DNA of 64,000 nucleotides from Pseudoalteromonas shioyasakiensis. GTDB lineage: Bacteria > Pseudomonadota > Gammaproteobacteria > Enterobacterales > Alteromonadaceae. Below the pieces are notes generated by a model. It ran no database searches. It was not told where the DNA came from and saw only the letters and a program-made list of their open reading frames with translations. The translations under genes and the position numbers were made by a program. Positions 54,958 through 63,378 of the stretch are shown in pieces (the first letter of the stretch is position 1; every line of letters starts with the position of its first letter). The stretch lies in assembly GCF_019134595.1 (NCBI RefSeq), contig NZ_CP077770.1:2724501-2788500 (forward strand), given 5' to 3'.

Positions 54958-56325
54958 TTAACGGATCTGTAGGATGTTTTGCTGTAGTGTTGAGTTAACC
55001 TCAAGCGCACGTGAATTTGCTTGGAAGTTACGCTGCGCACTAATCAAGTCAACAAGTTCGTTAGTTAGGTTTACGTTTGATTGTTCAAGCGCAGATGAGT
55101 TAATTGAACCCAATGTACCTGAACCTGGTTCGCCAGCAATAGGCTCACCTGACGTTAAACTCTTCTTCCAAGAAGTATCACCCACTTGTTGTAAACCCTG
55201 TGAATTCGAAAAGCGTACCATGGCAACTTGACCTAAGAATGAAGTGTCACCATTACTGTACGAAGCAACAATTTTACCGTCAGAACCGATATCGATACCT
55301 GATAGACGACCTACAGTCGCACCATCTTGTTCAAGTGCTTTTACTTCAAAGTTACTAGCATATTGAGTAGGTACTTTGTTCGCTGTTGCCGCTTCATCAC
55401 GCCAGTTCATCGTTACATCATCAGGGAAACTAGCACCATTAGATAGTAAGTCAGATAAACCTGTCGCAGCGCCTGCGCCATTTGGTAAAGTTAATGGGTT
55501 AAATGATGCATCAGTATTAGCAACACCATCCGTGTTAAGTGGTAAACCACTTGAATCAAATTGGAATGTAGTTAGTGGTGTATAAGGCGTTGTTGTTTGC
55601 TCTACACCACTTGCATCAAATGGTTTTTCATCAAGTGTTGCATACACTTCCCATTCATTTTCATTACCTGTTGTCGCTGAGTCTGTTTTCACAAAAAAGA
55701 ATTGTAAAATATGTGGTTCACCTAATGAATCATACACAGTTGTTGATGTTGAACTGTTATATGTAGCACTTGCTTCAGGGTCAAACGGTGTCACTGTTGG
55801 CGCAGAGGCACGTGAATCTAGGTTAAATGATGAATAAACATTCGTGGTTGCACGCGGTGAACCTGACGCATCAGGAATTTGTAACGCCGAAGATGTACTT
55901 AAGCTAACAGAAGTGGTATCACCGGTTGCTTCATCAACAGGGAAACCTTGTAAGTAGTTACCGCTTGCATCAACAATGAAGTTATCCTGGTTTAATTTAA
56001 ACGCACCTGCACGAGTATATGTGAAGTCTTGCGCACCTAGGTCATTCGCCATTGCGAAATAACCTTCACCAGTGATCGCTAAGTCGAGCGAGTTATTTGT
56101 GAAAGATAACGAGCCTTGGTGGAATTGCTGTGCCACCATTGTCGTTCTTACACCGTCACCATTTTTTGTTTTACCAGAACTAAATACTGATGATGCGTAT
56201 ACATCAGCGAACTCTGCACGAGACTCTTTAAAGCCCGTAGTATTAACGTTAGCAATGTTATTTGCGGTAACGTCTAAATCTTTTTGCGCGGCTGCTAAAC
56301 CTGTTAATGCAATATTGAAGCTCAT
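54958..56325 (-). CDS. flgE: Flagellar hook protein FlgE
   Basis: FlgE is the hook subunit. The 455-residue protein starts MSFNIALTGLAAAQKDLDVT and NNIANVNTTGFKESRAEFAD. It has FHQGSLSFTNNSLDLAITGE, a long variable Ser/Thr/Asp-rich middle with YDSLGEPHILQFFFVK, and a C-terminus ELVDLISAQRNFQANSRALE. Size is usual for marine gammaproteobacteria. It follows flgD by 51 bases. Confidence 0.98.
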   Translation of the reverse strand: MSFNIALTGLAAAQKDLDVTANNIANVNTTGFKESRAEFADVYASSVFSSGKTKNGDGVRTTMVAQQFHQGSLSFTNNSLDLAITGEGYFAMANDLGAQDFTYTRAGAFKLNQDNFIVDASGNYLQGFPVDEATGDTTSVSLSTSSALQIPDASGSPRATTNVYSSFNLDSRASAPTVTPFDPEASATYNSSTSTTVYDSLGEPHILQFFFVKTDSATTGNENEWEVYATLDEKPFDASGVEQTTTPYTPLTTFQFDSSGLPLNTDGVANTDASFNPLTLPNGAGAATGLSDLLSNGASFPDDVTMNWRDEAATANKVPTQYASNFEVKALEQDGATVGRLSGIDIGSDGKIVASYSNGDTSFLGQVAMVRFSNSQGLQQVGDTSWKKSLTSGEPIAGEPGSGTLGSINSSALEQSNVNLTNELVDLISAQRNFQANSRALEVNSTLQQNILQIR

Positions 56326-56376
56326 AACTCACCTCTAACCTATCTCTTAGCCTAAGCTAACCCAAACCTTTTTTAC

Positions 56377-57057
56377 TTATGCGATTTCAGCTATATCAGT
56401 TAGCCTAACCGCACCCTCTTTTGTATTTACGATAATGCCGCTTGCGCCATTAATATTGACACTTTCAATATTCTTAAAGGTCGCCATTGGCATACTGCTG
56501 TAGTCTCCATTTACAAAGCCTTCAGCACTGATGTCATACTCACCTTCAGGGAGTACATTGCCATCGTTATCTTTGCCATCCCACTCAAAACGAAGTGCAC
56601 CCGCTGATTGCGAACCAAGTTCCATGGTGCGTACTAACTGACCCGATGAATCCGTGATCCTCAACGTTAAAGATTCAACAGCAGTCTCTGCAACCACAGA
56701 ACCTTTAGCGAGATTTTCGCCATCAAAATCAATGGTGTCAGACTCAAGTAACGCTTGCTTACCAACAAGCGTTGAAGCCTGTAACGCAGAGTTAGATGTC
56801 ATTGATGCAGTTAGTGATTCAAACTTCTCATTTAAGTTTGAAATACCCTCAGCCATAGTGAAATTCGTCATCTGCGCAATCATTTGATCGTTGTCAGCAG
56901 GCTTGCTTGGGTCTTGAAACGACAACTGTTGTGTTAAAAGTGAGAAGAAGTCTTCTTGCGTTAAAGTATCATCTTTCTCTTCTGTTTTATTTTGATTGTC
57001 TTGCCAACGTAAATTATCTAAATACGTTGATGACGCACTGCTGATGTCGTTACTCAT
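56377..57057 (-). CDS. flgD: Hook-capping scaffold protein FlgD
   Basis: FlgD caps the growing hook. The 226-residue protein has the conserved N-terminal region TLTQEDFFSLLTQQLSFQDP SKPADNDQMIAQMTNF, then tudor/Fn-like domains with MELGSQSAGALRFEWDGKDN and LPEGEYDISAEGF. It begins 13 bases after flgC. Confidence 0.96.
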   Translation of the reverse strand: MSNDISSASSTYLDNLRWQDNQNKTEEKDDTLTQEDFFSLLTQQLSFQDPSKPADNDQMIAQMTNFTMAEGISNLNEKFESLTASMTSNSALQASTLVGKQALLESDTIDFDGENLAKGSVVAETAVESLTLRITDSSGQLVRTMELGSQSAGALRFEWDGKDNDGNVLPEGEYDISAEGFVNGDYSSMPMATFKNIESVNINGASGIIVNTKEGAVRLTDIAEIA

Positions 57058-57070
57058 AACTTATCCTCGG

Positions 57071-57502
57071 TTACCGCTGCCCAAGCAACAGTGTTTTACT
57101 TAACATTTGCTTAGCTGCATCAGCAACTTGCACATTTGTTTGGTAAGAGCGAGAGGCTGAAATCATATTTGCCATTTCTTCTACAACATTAACGTTAGGT
57201 TTGTAGATATAACCATTTTCATCCGCACTTGGGTGGTTCGGGTTATATTCAATTTGCAGAGGTTTATCGCTCTCTACAACACCTAATACTTTAACGCCAA
57301 CAGAAGAGCCCTGAGGATTGCTTTGTGATGATGACGCTTTAGTCAGCTCTGCAGCAAAAACAGGATGGCGCGCTCGGTATGTCTGATCTTGGCTGGAACT
57401 AATCGTATTCGCATTCGAAATATTACTGGCTGTGGTATTTAAGCGAACATTTTGCGCACTCATACCGGTTGCTGAAATATCAAAAACATTATACAAACTC
57501 AT
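57071..57502 (-). CDS. flgC: Flagellar proximal rod protein FlgC
   Basis: A 143-residue rod subunit with SLYNVFDISATGMSAQNVRL, TASNISNANTISSSQDQTYR, PNVNVVEEMANMISASRSYQ and the end VADAAKQMLSKTLLLGQ, all typical of FlgC. It starts 2 bases after the flgB stop. Confidence 0.97.
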   Translation of the reverse strand: MSLYNVFDISATGMSAQNVRLNTTASNISNANTISSSQDQTYRARHPVFAAELTKASSSQSNPQGSSVGVKVLGVVESDKPLQIEYNPNHPSADENGYIYKPNVNVVEEMANMISASRSYQTNVQVADAAKQMLSKTLLLGQR

Positions 57503-57504
57503 GA

Positions 57505-57927
57505 TTAAGCTCCTTGACTACCGAGGGCTTTTTTAAGGCCTTTAATTTTACTACTCATAAATTGCAGGCTTGCCTGATACTCTAATGAGTTCTGTACATA
57601 CAAGTTTCGTTCCACTTGTATATCGACTGAGTTACCATCACCTGTATCTGCTTGATTTGGCGTACGAAACATTTCCGCACTGCCAACAAAACGACTGCCC
57701 CCGGCAATATGTTTAGCATCGGTTCTTACCATGCTATTGCCGCCTTGTTGGTTGCTTTTTGCCGCTTTTAATGCCGAGGCAAAATCGATATCTTTCGCTT
57801 TATAGCCCGGCGTATCAGCATTAGCGATATTTGTCGCTAATAACTCAGCGCGTTGTGAACGGATCAACATCGCATGAGGATGAACACCAAATGCTTTATC
57901 AAAACTGATAGCCATAACCATCTCCAA
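57505..57927 (-). CDS. flgB: Flagellar proximal rod protein FlgB
   Basis: A 140-residue rod subunit containing FDKAFGVHPHAMLIRSQRAE, LLATNIANADTPGYKAKDID and the C-terminal NSLEYQASLQFMSSKIKGLK. The frame opens at 57927; the methionine a few codons in (before AISFDKAF) is an equally plausible start. It heads flgBCDE, downstream of a sigma-54 promoter. Confidence 0.96.
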   Translation of the reverse strand: MEMVMAISFDKAFGVHPHAMLIRSQRAELLATNIANADTPGYKAKDIDFASALKAAKSNQQGGNSMVRTDAKHIAGGSRFVGSAEMFRTPNQADTGDGNSVDIQVERNLYVQNSLEYQASLQFMSSKIKGLKKALGSQGA

Positions 57928-57950
57928 AAAATTGACTCTGCAGTGGTTAA

Positions 57951-57966
57951 TGCAAAAGCTAAGCCA
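57951..57966 (-). promoter_or_regulatory. Sigma-54 promoter of flgBCDE
   Basis: The minus strand reads TGGCTTAGCTTTTGCA with GG-N10-GC spacing and a TTGCA -12 box, 24 bases upstream of the flgB frame start. Confidence 0.8.
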
Positions 57967-58016
57967 AGAATAAAGAGATGATTATGTTTATGTAACAGAC
58001 TGAAAAATAGATAAAT

Positions 58017-58043
58017 TTAGCAACCTAAGGACTAGGTTGCTAA
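58017..58043 (-). terminator. Terminator downstream of cheR
   Basis: An 11-bp stem (TTAGCAACCTA / TAGGTTGCTAA) with a 5-base loop is followed on the minus strand by an AT-rich stretch including TTTTT 14 bases on. It lies just after the cheR stop and isolates cheVR from flgB. Confidence 0.7.
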
Positions 58044-58050
58044 GGAGAGT

Positions 58051-58881
58051 TTACTTTTTCTGATAGATGATACCCGGGTTACAACGAACCATATCAAAGC
58101 TATCACTTAAGCCCGCCATTGATTCTGACGCACCTAAAAACAGGTAACCTTTCGGGTTTAAAGCTTGAGCAAATTGCGAAATGATTTTAGCTTTTACTTC
58201 TGGTGAAAAGTAAATCAACACATTACGGCAAAATATGATGTCAAACTTGCCCATTAGGGCATATGAATCGAGTAAGTTTAAATGTCTAAAGCTGACCATT
58301 TTACGTATAGGGTCAACTACCTGAGCCATTCCATTACCGCTGTCCTTAAAGAACTTTTGACGACGCTCCATCGACAAGCCACGAGCGAGCGCCAGCGAGT
58401 CATACTCAGCATTCTTGCACATATCAAGCATGGTATTAGAGATATCAGTGCCAATAATTTGCGCACCCATCTTTAATACGCCTGGGTTTTTAGATTGGAA
58501 CTCGGCAACCGACATGGCAATTGAGTACGGCTCTTGTCCTGATGAACTTGCCGCTGACCATATTTTTAGTGGCCTACGCACATCTTTAAGCTCAGGAAAT
58601 AGTTTTGTTTTCAATAACTCAAACGGATATTGGTCACGAAACCAAAGCGTTTCATTGGTTGTCATCGCATCAACGACAGCGGCACGAAGCTGCCTCTCAT
58701 GAGGGCTTAGTGTTTTACTTACCAACTGTGATAAAGACTCAACATTAAAACGCGCCATAAGCGGCGCAAGGCGGCTTTTAACTAAATAAAGTTTATTATC
58801 GCCAAGCACAATGCCACATTGTTGCTCTAAAAAAGAGCGGAATTGATCGTATTCGCTTTGTTGTAAATGCTTATTTTCCAA
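58051..58881 (-). CDS. cheR: Chemotaxis protein methyltransferase CheR
   Basis: CheR methylates glutamates on chemoreceptors using SAM. The 276-residue protein has an N-terminal helical domain and the methyltransferase domain (about 80-276) with FRDQYPFELL, IWSAASSSGQEPYSIAMSVA, IIGTDISNTMLDMCKNAEYD, FDIIFCRNVLIYFSPE and GYLFLGASESMAGLSDSFDM. It is co-transcribed 21 bases after cheV, the standard Vibrio-type arrangement. Confidence 0.97.
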   Translation of the reverse strand: MENKHLQQSEYDQFRSFLEQQCGIVLGDNKLYLVKSRLAPLMARFNVESLSQLVSKTLSPHERQLRAAVVDAMTTNETLWFRDQYPFELLKTKLFPELKDVRRPLKIWSAASSSGQEPYSIAMSVAEFQSKNPGVLKMGAQIIGTDISNTMLDMCKNAEYDSLALARGLSMERRQKFFKDSGNGMAQVVDPIRKMVSFRHLNLLDSYALMGKFDIIFCRNVLIYFSPEVKAKIISQFAQALNPKGYLFLGASESMAGLSDSFDMVRCNPGIIYQKK

Positions 58882-58902
58882 AGTAATACCACCTATAAAT
58901 AA

Positions 58903-59835
58903 TTAATCACAATGAACCCACTTCTTCACAGCTGTCGCTAATTCATCTGGGTTAAATTTTGCAATAAAATCATCAGCACCCACTTTTTCGATCATTGCTT
59001 GGTTAAACACCCCACTTAAAGAGGTATGCAAGATCACATGCAAAGGTGATAATTTTGGATCAGCCTTAATTTCAGCGGTTAAGGTATAACCGTCCATTTC
59101 TGGCATTTCTACATCAGATATTAATAGACCAACACGTTCAGTAATATCATTTTGACAATCGAGCTGAGCAATCTCTCTTAAACGTAAAAGCGCTTCTTTT
59201 CCGTTTTTAGCTAGTTCAGTTTGTACACCTAGAGGTTCAAGCGCACGCTTAACTTGGTTTCGAGCTACTGCAGAGTCATCAGCAATAAAGACAATACGCT
59301 CACCTAAGTCACGCTGAATCTCACCTTCACCAACTACTTCAGCACTCACTTCAGTGTTAACTGGGCAAATTTCGTTTAATATCTTTTCTACATCGAGAAT
59401 TTCAACTAATTCGTTTTCAATCTCAGTGACCGCAGTTAGGTAAGAATAACGTCCGGCTCCCGAAGGCGGCGGCATTATTTTTTCCCAGTTCATATTAACG
59501 ATTCGTTCAACACCGCCAACTAAAAACCCTTGCACTGAACGGTTGTACTCAGCAATGATGATAAAACTGTCTTTGATATTTTCAATTGCAGGGCCACCTA
59601 CAGCCATCGATAAATCAATAACAGAGATAGTTTGACCACGGATATGCGCAACACCGCGAATGTACGCATTTGATTTAGGCATGTTAGTAAGTGGTGGACA
59701 TTGCAGAACCTCTCTTACTTTAAACACGTTTATACCAAAGCGTTGTCGCCCTCTGAGTTTGAATAATAGTAATTCAAGGCGGTTTTGCCCAACCAACTGA
59801 GTACGCTGGTTAACTGAGTCTAAAATGCCTGCCAT
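58903..59835 (-). CDS. cheV: Chemotaxis coupling protein CheV
   Basis: CheV combines a CheW-like coupling domain and a receiver domain. In 310 residues, the CheW part (about 20-170) has FKVREVLQCPPLTNMPKSNA, YIRGVAHIRGQTISVIDLSM and VEILDVEKILNEICP. The receiver domain (about 180-305) has VFIADDSAVARNQVKRALEP, the acceptor-Asp motif LLISDVEMPEMDG, and a terminal HTSLSG/ADDFIAKF. It is divergent from flgA, and no sigma-28 or sigma-54 promoter was identified for it. Confidence 0.97.
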   Translation of the reverse strand: MAGILDSVNQRTQLVGQNRLELLLFKLRGRQRFGINVFKVREVLQCPPLTNMPKSNAYIRGVAHIRGQTISVIDLSMAVGGPAIENIKDSFIIIAEYNRSVQGFLVGGVERIVNMNWEKIMPPPSGAGRYSYLTAVTEIENELVEILDVEKILNEICPVNTEVSAEVVGEGEIQRDLGERIVFIADDSAVARNQVKRALEPLGVQTELAKNGKEALLRLREIAQLDCQNDITERVGLLISDVEMPEMDGYTLTAEIKADPKLSPLHVILHTSLSGVFNQAMIEKVGADDFIAKFNPDELATAVKKWVHCD

Positions 59836-59865
59836 TTCAATCTCCTAAAGATAAACAATCAGAGC

Positions 59866-59880
59866 TGGAACAATAATTGC
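59866..59880 (+). promoter_or_regulatory. Sigma-54 promoter of flgA
   Basis: The plus strand reads TGGAACAATAATTGC with exact GG-N10-GC spacing. Transcription would start near 59892, after the upstream in-frame ATG at 59888, which supports the later start codon for flgA. Confidence 0.7.
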
Positions 59881-59977
59881 CTTCTTTGTGTTAAAGCTAC
59901 ATAAGGTTACAAAGCGTCTGTTTTTTGACGCAAAATATTTATACCTTGTTTTCAACCATAAGCATAGTCGAAACAAT

Positions 59978-60682
59978 ATGAGTTTGTTAAAAAAAAGCCG
60001 AAGATACAGTGTTTTTTATTTTCTTACTAGCCTGTTGTTTACAACACAACTACAGGCAGAAGTTTATAATACCGAGCAACTTCAACAAATCGCCATCGAT
60101 TTTGTTAGCGAGCAGCTCCCTGATCTGGACACCACACCTCAAATTAGTGCTTTACCATTAGATAGTCGCATTCCTGAGAGGTTATGTGAGTCACCAATTA
60201 ACAAAGAGTTACCAACTGAGCCTCCTTTTAATCGGCAGGTAACTGTACAACTTAAGTGCCAAGATTTAAATAGTTGGACTCAATACGTTCACGTGCGCAT
60301 TATTGAGCTCGAACCTGTGGTTGTTGTTACCACTAATTTAGCCCGTGGAGAGGTCATTCGCCCTGAACATTTACGCCTCGAAATGAAGCCCAAGCAATTT
60401 GTTAGAACGCAATATGTTCAAGATGAGGCTATACTTATTGGCAGTCGCAGTAAGCGCAATTTACGTGACGGCACACCTATTGTTATGAGCCAAGTTTGTA
60501 TGGTTTGTAAAGGCGATAATGTAACTATCTATGCTTCATTACGCGGGTTAAGAATTAAAACCACCGGAGTTGCTCTAGAAGATGGTACGTTAGACGAATT
60601 AGTACGTGTAAAAAACAAAAAATCAGGTAAAGTATTAAATGCACGTGTGGATGGGGTCGAGTCTGTACAAGTAAATATTTAA
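59978..60682 (+). CDS. flgA: P-ring assembly chaperone FlgA
   Basis: FlgA is a periplasmic chaperone for P-ring formation by FlgI. From the ATG at 59978 the protein is 234 residues, with a signal peptide (basic SLLKKSRRY, hydrophobic VFYFLTSLLF, cleavage after QA). SAF-like domains follow, with VVVTTNLARGEVIRPEHLRL, NLRDGTPIVMSQVCMVCKGD and GTLDELVRVKNKKSGKVLNA. A reading frame extends 30 codons upstream to 59888, but that leader is not a signal peptide and would precede the predicted transcription start. flgM and flgN follow. Confidence 0.93.
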   Translation: MSLLKKSRRYSVFYFLTSLLFTTQLQAEVYNTEQLQQIAIDFVSEQLPDLDTTPQISALPLDSRIPERLCESPINKELPTEPPFNRQVTVQLKCQDLNSWTQYVHVRIIELEPVVVVTTNLARGEVIRPEHLRLEMKPKQFVRTQYVQDEAILIGSRSKRNLRDGTPIVMSQVCMVCKGDNVTIYASLRGLRIKTTGVALEDGTLDELVRVKNKKSGKVLNARVDGVESVQVNI

Positions 60683-60698
60683 TTTTTTATATTTATGC

Positions 60699-60725
60699 TA
60701 AAGTATCCGCTGTGCCCGCCGATAT
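60699..60725 (+). promoter_or_regulatory. Sigma-28 (FliA) promoter of flgMN
   Basis: The plus strand has TAAA, 15 bases, then GCCGATAT, seven of eight in the -10 box, 36 bases upstream of flgM. FliA-driven flgM gives the expected anti-sigma feedback. Confidence 0.85.
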
Positions 60726-60760
60726 AAAGGCATATGTTGGGTAATGTATAGGTCAAAATT

Positions 60761-61081
60761 ATGGTAAGCAATGTCAATAATGGTCAACAACAGCCTTCTG
60801 TGTTGACAAATACCAAGCAAAAAAAGCTTGATTTACAAAAAGATAATGCTAATGCAGCCGCTGCAAAATCGGCCGCACCAAAAGCAAGTGCAGATTCTGT
60901 GAGCTTAACTCCTCAAGCTAAACAGCTAAAATCTTTGCAAGAAAAAGCAGAGCAATCATCTGGCTTTGATAGCAATAAAGTGGCTGAGCTGAAAAAAGCA
61001 ATCAGTGAGGGTAAATACCAAATTGATGCTGAAAAGCTAGCAAAGAACATCGCTGCATTCGAGTTTGATGTCTATGGCTGA
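60761..61081 (+). CDS. flgM: Anti-sigma-28 factor FlgM
   Basis: FlgM holds FliA inactive until the hook is complete and FlgM is exported. The 106-residue protein has a disordered N-terminal half and the conserved C-terminal segment with DSVSLTPQAKQLKSLQ, VAELKKAISEGKYQIDAEKL and AKNIAAFEFD. Length is normal. It overlaps the flgN frame by a few bases. Confidence 0.96.
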   Translation: MVSNVNNGQQQPSVLTNTKQKKLDLQKDNANAAAAKSAAPKASADSVSLTPQAKQLKSLQEKAEQSSGFDSNKVAELKKAISEGKYQIDAEKLAKNIAAFEFDVYG

Positions 61082-61505
61082 TCATAATCATTTAATAGCT
61101 AGCAAATTAACACAACAAGTTTCGTGCTTGGAGTCTATTGCTGCGCTGTTAGATGATGAGTTGACAGCCATTGCTGCAAAGCGTGGTGACGGATTAAAGA
61201 GTATTGCCCAACAAAAAATCTCATTGCTCCAACAAATTCAAACCATTGATAAAGAAGTGCAAAAGCTTGTTGCGCACAACGAATCGCAAGATGACGAAGT
61301 AAATGCACTCATTAAGCAAGTAAATACTCTCCTAGCAAGCTGCAAGAAGAAAAATGATGTAAACGCTCACGCGGCTCATCAAGCACAGTTGAGTGTTAAG
61401 CAACTTAAAGATATTTTAATCGGTGCACCATCATCGATGACCTACGACCAAGGCGGCAGCGTGATCCAAGGCGATAAGAAAATCGTTCACAACTTGAAAG
61501 CCTAA
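61068..61505 (+). CDS. flgN: Flagellar export chaperone FlgN
   Basis: FlgN chaperones FlgK and FlgL. The roughly 145-residue protein is helical and coiled-coil-like with LTQQVSCLESIAALLDDELT, GLKSIAQQKISLLQQIQTID, and a typical C-terminal tail with TYDQGGSVI. Possible starts are ATG at 61068 or 61074, both overlapping the flgM stop; I give the first. A strong bidirectional terminator follows. Confidence 0.93.
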   Translation: MSMADHNHLIASKLTQQVSCLESIAALLDDELTAIAAKRGDGLKSIAQQKISLLQQIQTIDKEVQKLVAHNESQDDEVNALIKQVNTLLASCKKKNDVNAHAAHQAQLSVKQLKDILIGAPSSMTYDQGGSVIQGDKKIVHNLKA

Positions 61506-61515
61506 ATACTATTTC

Positions 61516-61556
61516 ATTAAAAAAGCGCGATAACTAAGTTATCGCGCTTTTTTAAT
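61516..61556. terminator. Bidirectional rho-independent terminator between flgN and flgP
   Basis: A perfect 19-bp stem with a TAA loop: A-run, GCGCGATAAC core, mirror GTTATCGCGC, T-run. The A/T flanks are symmetrical, so it serves flgMN on plus and flgP on minus. Confidence 0.93.
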
Positions 61557-61618
61557 GCTGGCAGAATTTGCTGGACTTATGCGGCAAGCCAATAGGTTAC
61601 AACTAGACTAAGTTGCAC

Positions 61619-62077
61619 CTAATAATATGTTACTTTTTTCACTTGGCGCGGTTTTACTTCGCCGATGTATAAATCGTGCACTCGCTTCATATCAAGCTGT
61701 AATTCAGTTGCGTAAGTATCCCCTACTGCATAGGTTTTAATAACCTGTGCACCTTTGATCACACCTTGTACTTGGCTTTGTAATTGATCATTATGAGCAA
61801 TGCTGTTTTGCACTGTAGTGCCTGCGGAAATTCTTTGCCCGTAAACTTGCTCAGCAAGCTCGCGGTAAGCTTCAAGCTTTGAGGCTTTAATCGCAAGTAG
61901 AGTACGCTGCGATTCATTGCTACCTGGTTGAGCACTAATTGGCGCATAACCCACGGCTTTTAGCACTGGGTAGCTATCTGGCTCAATGTAAGTGTATTCT
62001 ACATGTTTATCAAAAATACTACTGCAGCCTGTTAATGCTGCGCAGGCAACCAGCCCACCGAATAGAAGTGCTCGCAT
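61619..62077 (-). CDS. flgP: Outer-membrane lipoprotein FlgP (LPP20 family)
   Basis: FlgP forms an outer-membrane-associated disc/ring that stabilises polar flagella in Vibrio. The 152-residue protein has a lipobox LTGC with Cys18, followed by the LPP20-type domain: GYAPISAQPG, RTLLAIKASKLEAYRELAEQ, VYGQRISAGTTVQNS, and a C-terminal TELQLDMKRVHDL. It has its own divergent sigma-54 promoter abutting that of flgT. The usual partner flgO is not next to it. Confidence 0.92.
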   Translation of the reverse strand: MRALLFGGLVACAALTGCSSIFDKHVEYTYIEPDSYPVLKAVGYAPISAQPGSNESQRTLLAIKASKLEAYRELAEQVYGQRISAGTTVQNSIAHNDQLQSQVQGVIKGAQVIKTYAVGDTYATELQLDMKRVHDLYIGEVKPRQVKKVTYY

Positions 62078-62113
62078 AATTTGCTTCCGCTTAAAACTCT
62101 TTGGCTACAAATA

Positions 62114-62129
62114 TGCACGTTTAATGCCA
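62114..62129 (-). promoter_or_regulatory. Sigma-54 promoter of flgP
   Basis: The minus strand reads TGGCATTAAACGTGCA with GG-N10-GC spacing, 36 bases upstream of the flgP ATG. Its -24 end is 3 bases from the -24 end of the flgT promoter. Confidence 0.75.
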
Positions 62130-62132
62130 CTG

Positions 62133-62147
62133 TGGTACAGTCCTTGC
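62133..62147 (+). promoter_or_regulatory. Sigma-54 promoter of flgT
   Basis: The plus strand reads TGGTACAGTCCTTGC with GG-N10-GC spacing, about 40 bases upstream of the chosen flgT start. Confidence 0.75.
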
Positions 62148-62187
62148 TCATTTAGGTTATTCATTGGTTTTAATGCTAGGTGTCAGC

Positions 62188-63378
62188 ATGAAAAATAAAA
62201 CAAAAGCCAGCTTAAAAGGCCTTGGCTTAGCCTTTACAATTTTGTTTTCTAACAATAGCTTAGCTCAGTGGTTTGAATCTACAGGCCATGCAGTTGTAAA
62301 AAATGGCGATACGAGCCAAGCCAAATCTGCCGCCATTAAAGACGCCATAACTCAGGCTTTAGTGTTTTCTGGCGCTCGAGTAAGCTCTGTACAGACACTA
62401 GTTGACGGGGTTTTGACGCAAGATCAGCTGAAAATAAGCAGCCATGGTGAAATCCAGAAAATAGAATTGATCAGCGAAGACCGCCATAACGACACCTATG
62501 CCATCACGCTTCGCCTCGATATTTTTGCTCAAGCAGAAGAATGCCCTGCAAACCAATACACCAAATTTATTGCCGTGACACAAAGCCAACTCGCCAATCG
62601 CGAGCAAGCGCGTATGGGCCAAATTTTTGACGTAAACAAAGCCATTAGTGAACACTTATATGCCAGCTTAAGTAATACGCAAATGGCAGCTAAACCGACA
62701 GCCTATTACAATATGCCTTTGCGAGTAGATCATTTTTTCACTCAGCAATACGATTACAGTAATGCGCTACTTGAAGAGATCACTAGCCGCAGTAACTCGC
62801 AATATGTATTACTGAGCCGTATTCGTGATTTATCGGTTAACCATAAGATCAACAACGATTATGCATTCTGGCAAGATGATAGTTTCAAGCGTGCATACAA
62901 AGTAGATTACGTCTTATTTGATGGCACCACTTACGAAAAGCTCTGGCAAAAAAGCTACCAAACAGAAGGTATTTGGCCGTATAAAAAGACTGAGATCATC
63001 GATGTATATAGCGACCGATTTTGGGCAACTGACTATGGCCAAGCTATTAGCGATATAAACCAAACCCTAACCTATGACTTACAAGCAGCTATGGCCTGCT
63101 TACCCACGCAAGGTAAAATACTGCATATCGAAAACGGCAGGCTAATCATCAACTTGGGTAAGGCGCATGGGCTTGAGCAAGGGCAAATTTTAAATATTGC
63201 CCATCATAATTACCTAACGGATGCACAGGGTAATAAGCTCCCGCACAAAATCACTACACTTAATCAGGTAAAAGTGACTCAGCTTTATCAGCAATCAGCG
63301 GTTGCCATGAGTATAGATAAGCAACCACTACCTAACATTCAAATTAACGATATTGTTGAATTAGCTGCTAGCGAGTAA
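62188..63378 (+). CDS. flgT: Flagellar H-ring protein FlgT
   Basis: FlgT builds the H-ring around the basal body of sheathed or sodium-driven polar flagella and helps stator placement. From the ATG at 62188 (AGGTG upstream) the protein has about 396 residues, with a signal peptide (MKNKTKASLKGLGLAFTILF, cleavage after LAQ). It then has WFESTGHAVVKNGDTSQAKS and AAIKDAITQALVFSGARVSS (N-terminal domain), a middle region with YVLLSRIRDLSV, and a C-terminal SH3-like part with NLGKAHGLEQGQILNIA. A TTG/ATG a few codons upstream would spoil the signal peptide. Confidence 0.94.
   Translation: MKNKTKASLKGLGLAFTILFSNNSLAQWFESTGHAVVKNGDTSQAKSAAIKDAITQALVFSGARVSSVQTLVDGVLTQDQLKISSHGEIQKIELISEDRHNDTYAITLRLDIFAQAEECPANQYTKFIAVTQSQLANREQARMGQIFDVNKAISEHLYASLSNTQMAAKPTAYYNMPLRVDHFFTQQYDYSNALLEEITSRSNSQYVLLSRIRDLSVNHKINNDYAFWQDDSFKRAYKVDYVLFDGTTYEKLWQKSYQTEGIWPYKKTEIIDVYSDRFWATDYGQAISDINQTLTYDLQAAMACLPTQGKILHIENGRLIINLGKAHGLEQGQILNIAHHNYLTDAQGNKLPHKITTLNQVKVTQLYQQSAVAMSIDKQPLPNIQINDIVELAASE

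Noticed and set aside
59888..59977. A longer FlgA starting at 59888
   Set aside because: The extra 30 residues do not form a signal peptide and would lie at or before the predicted sigma-54 transcription start; the later ATG gives a proper signal peptide.
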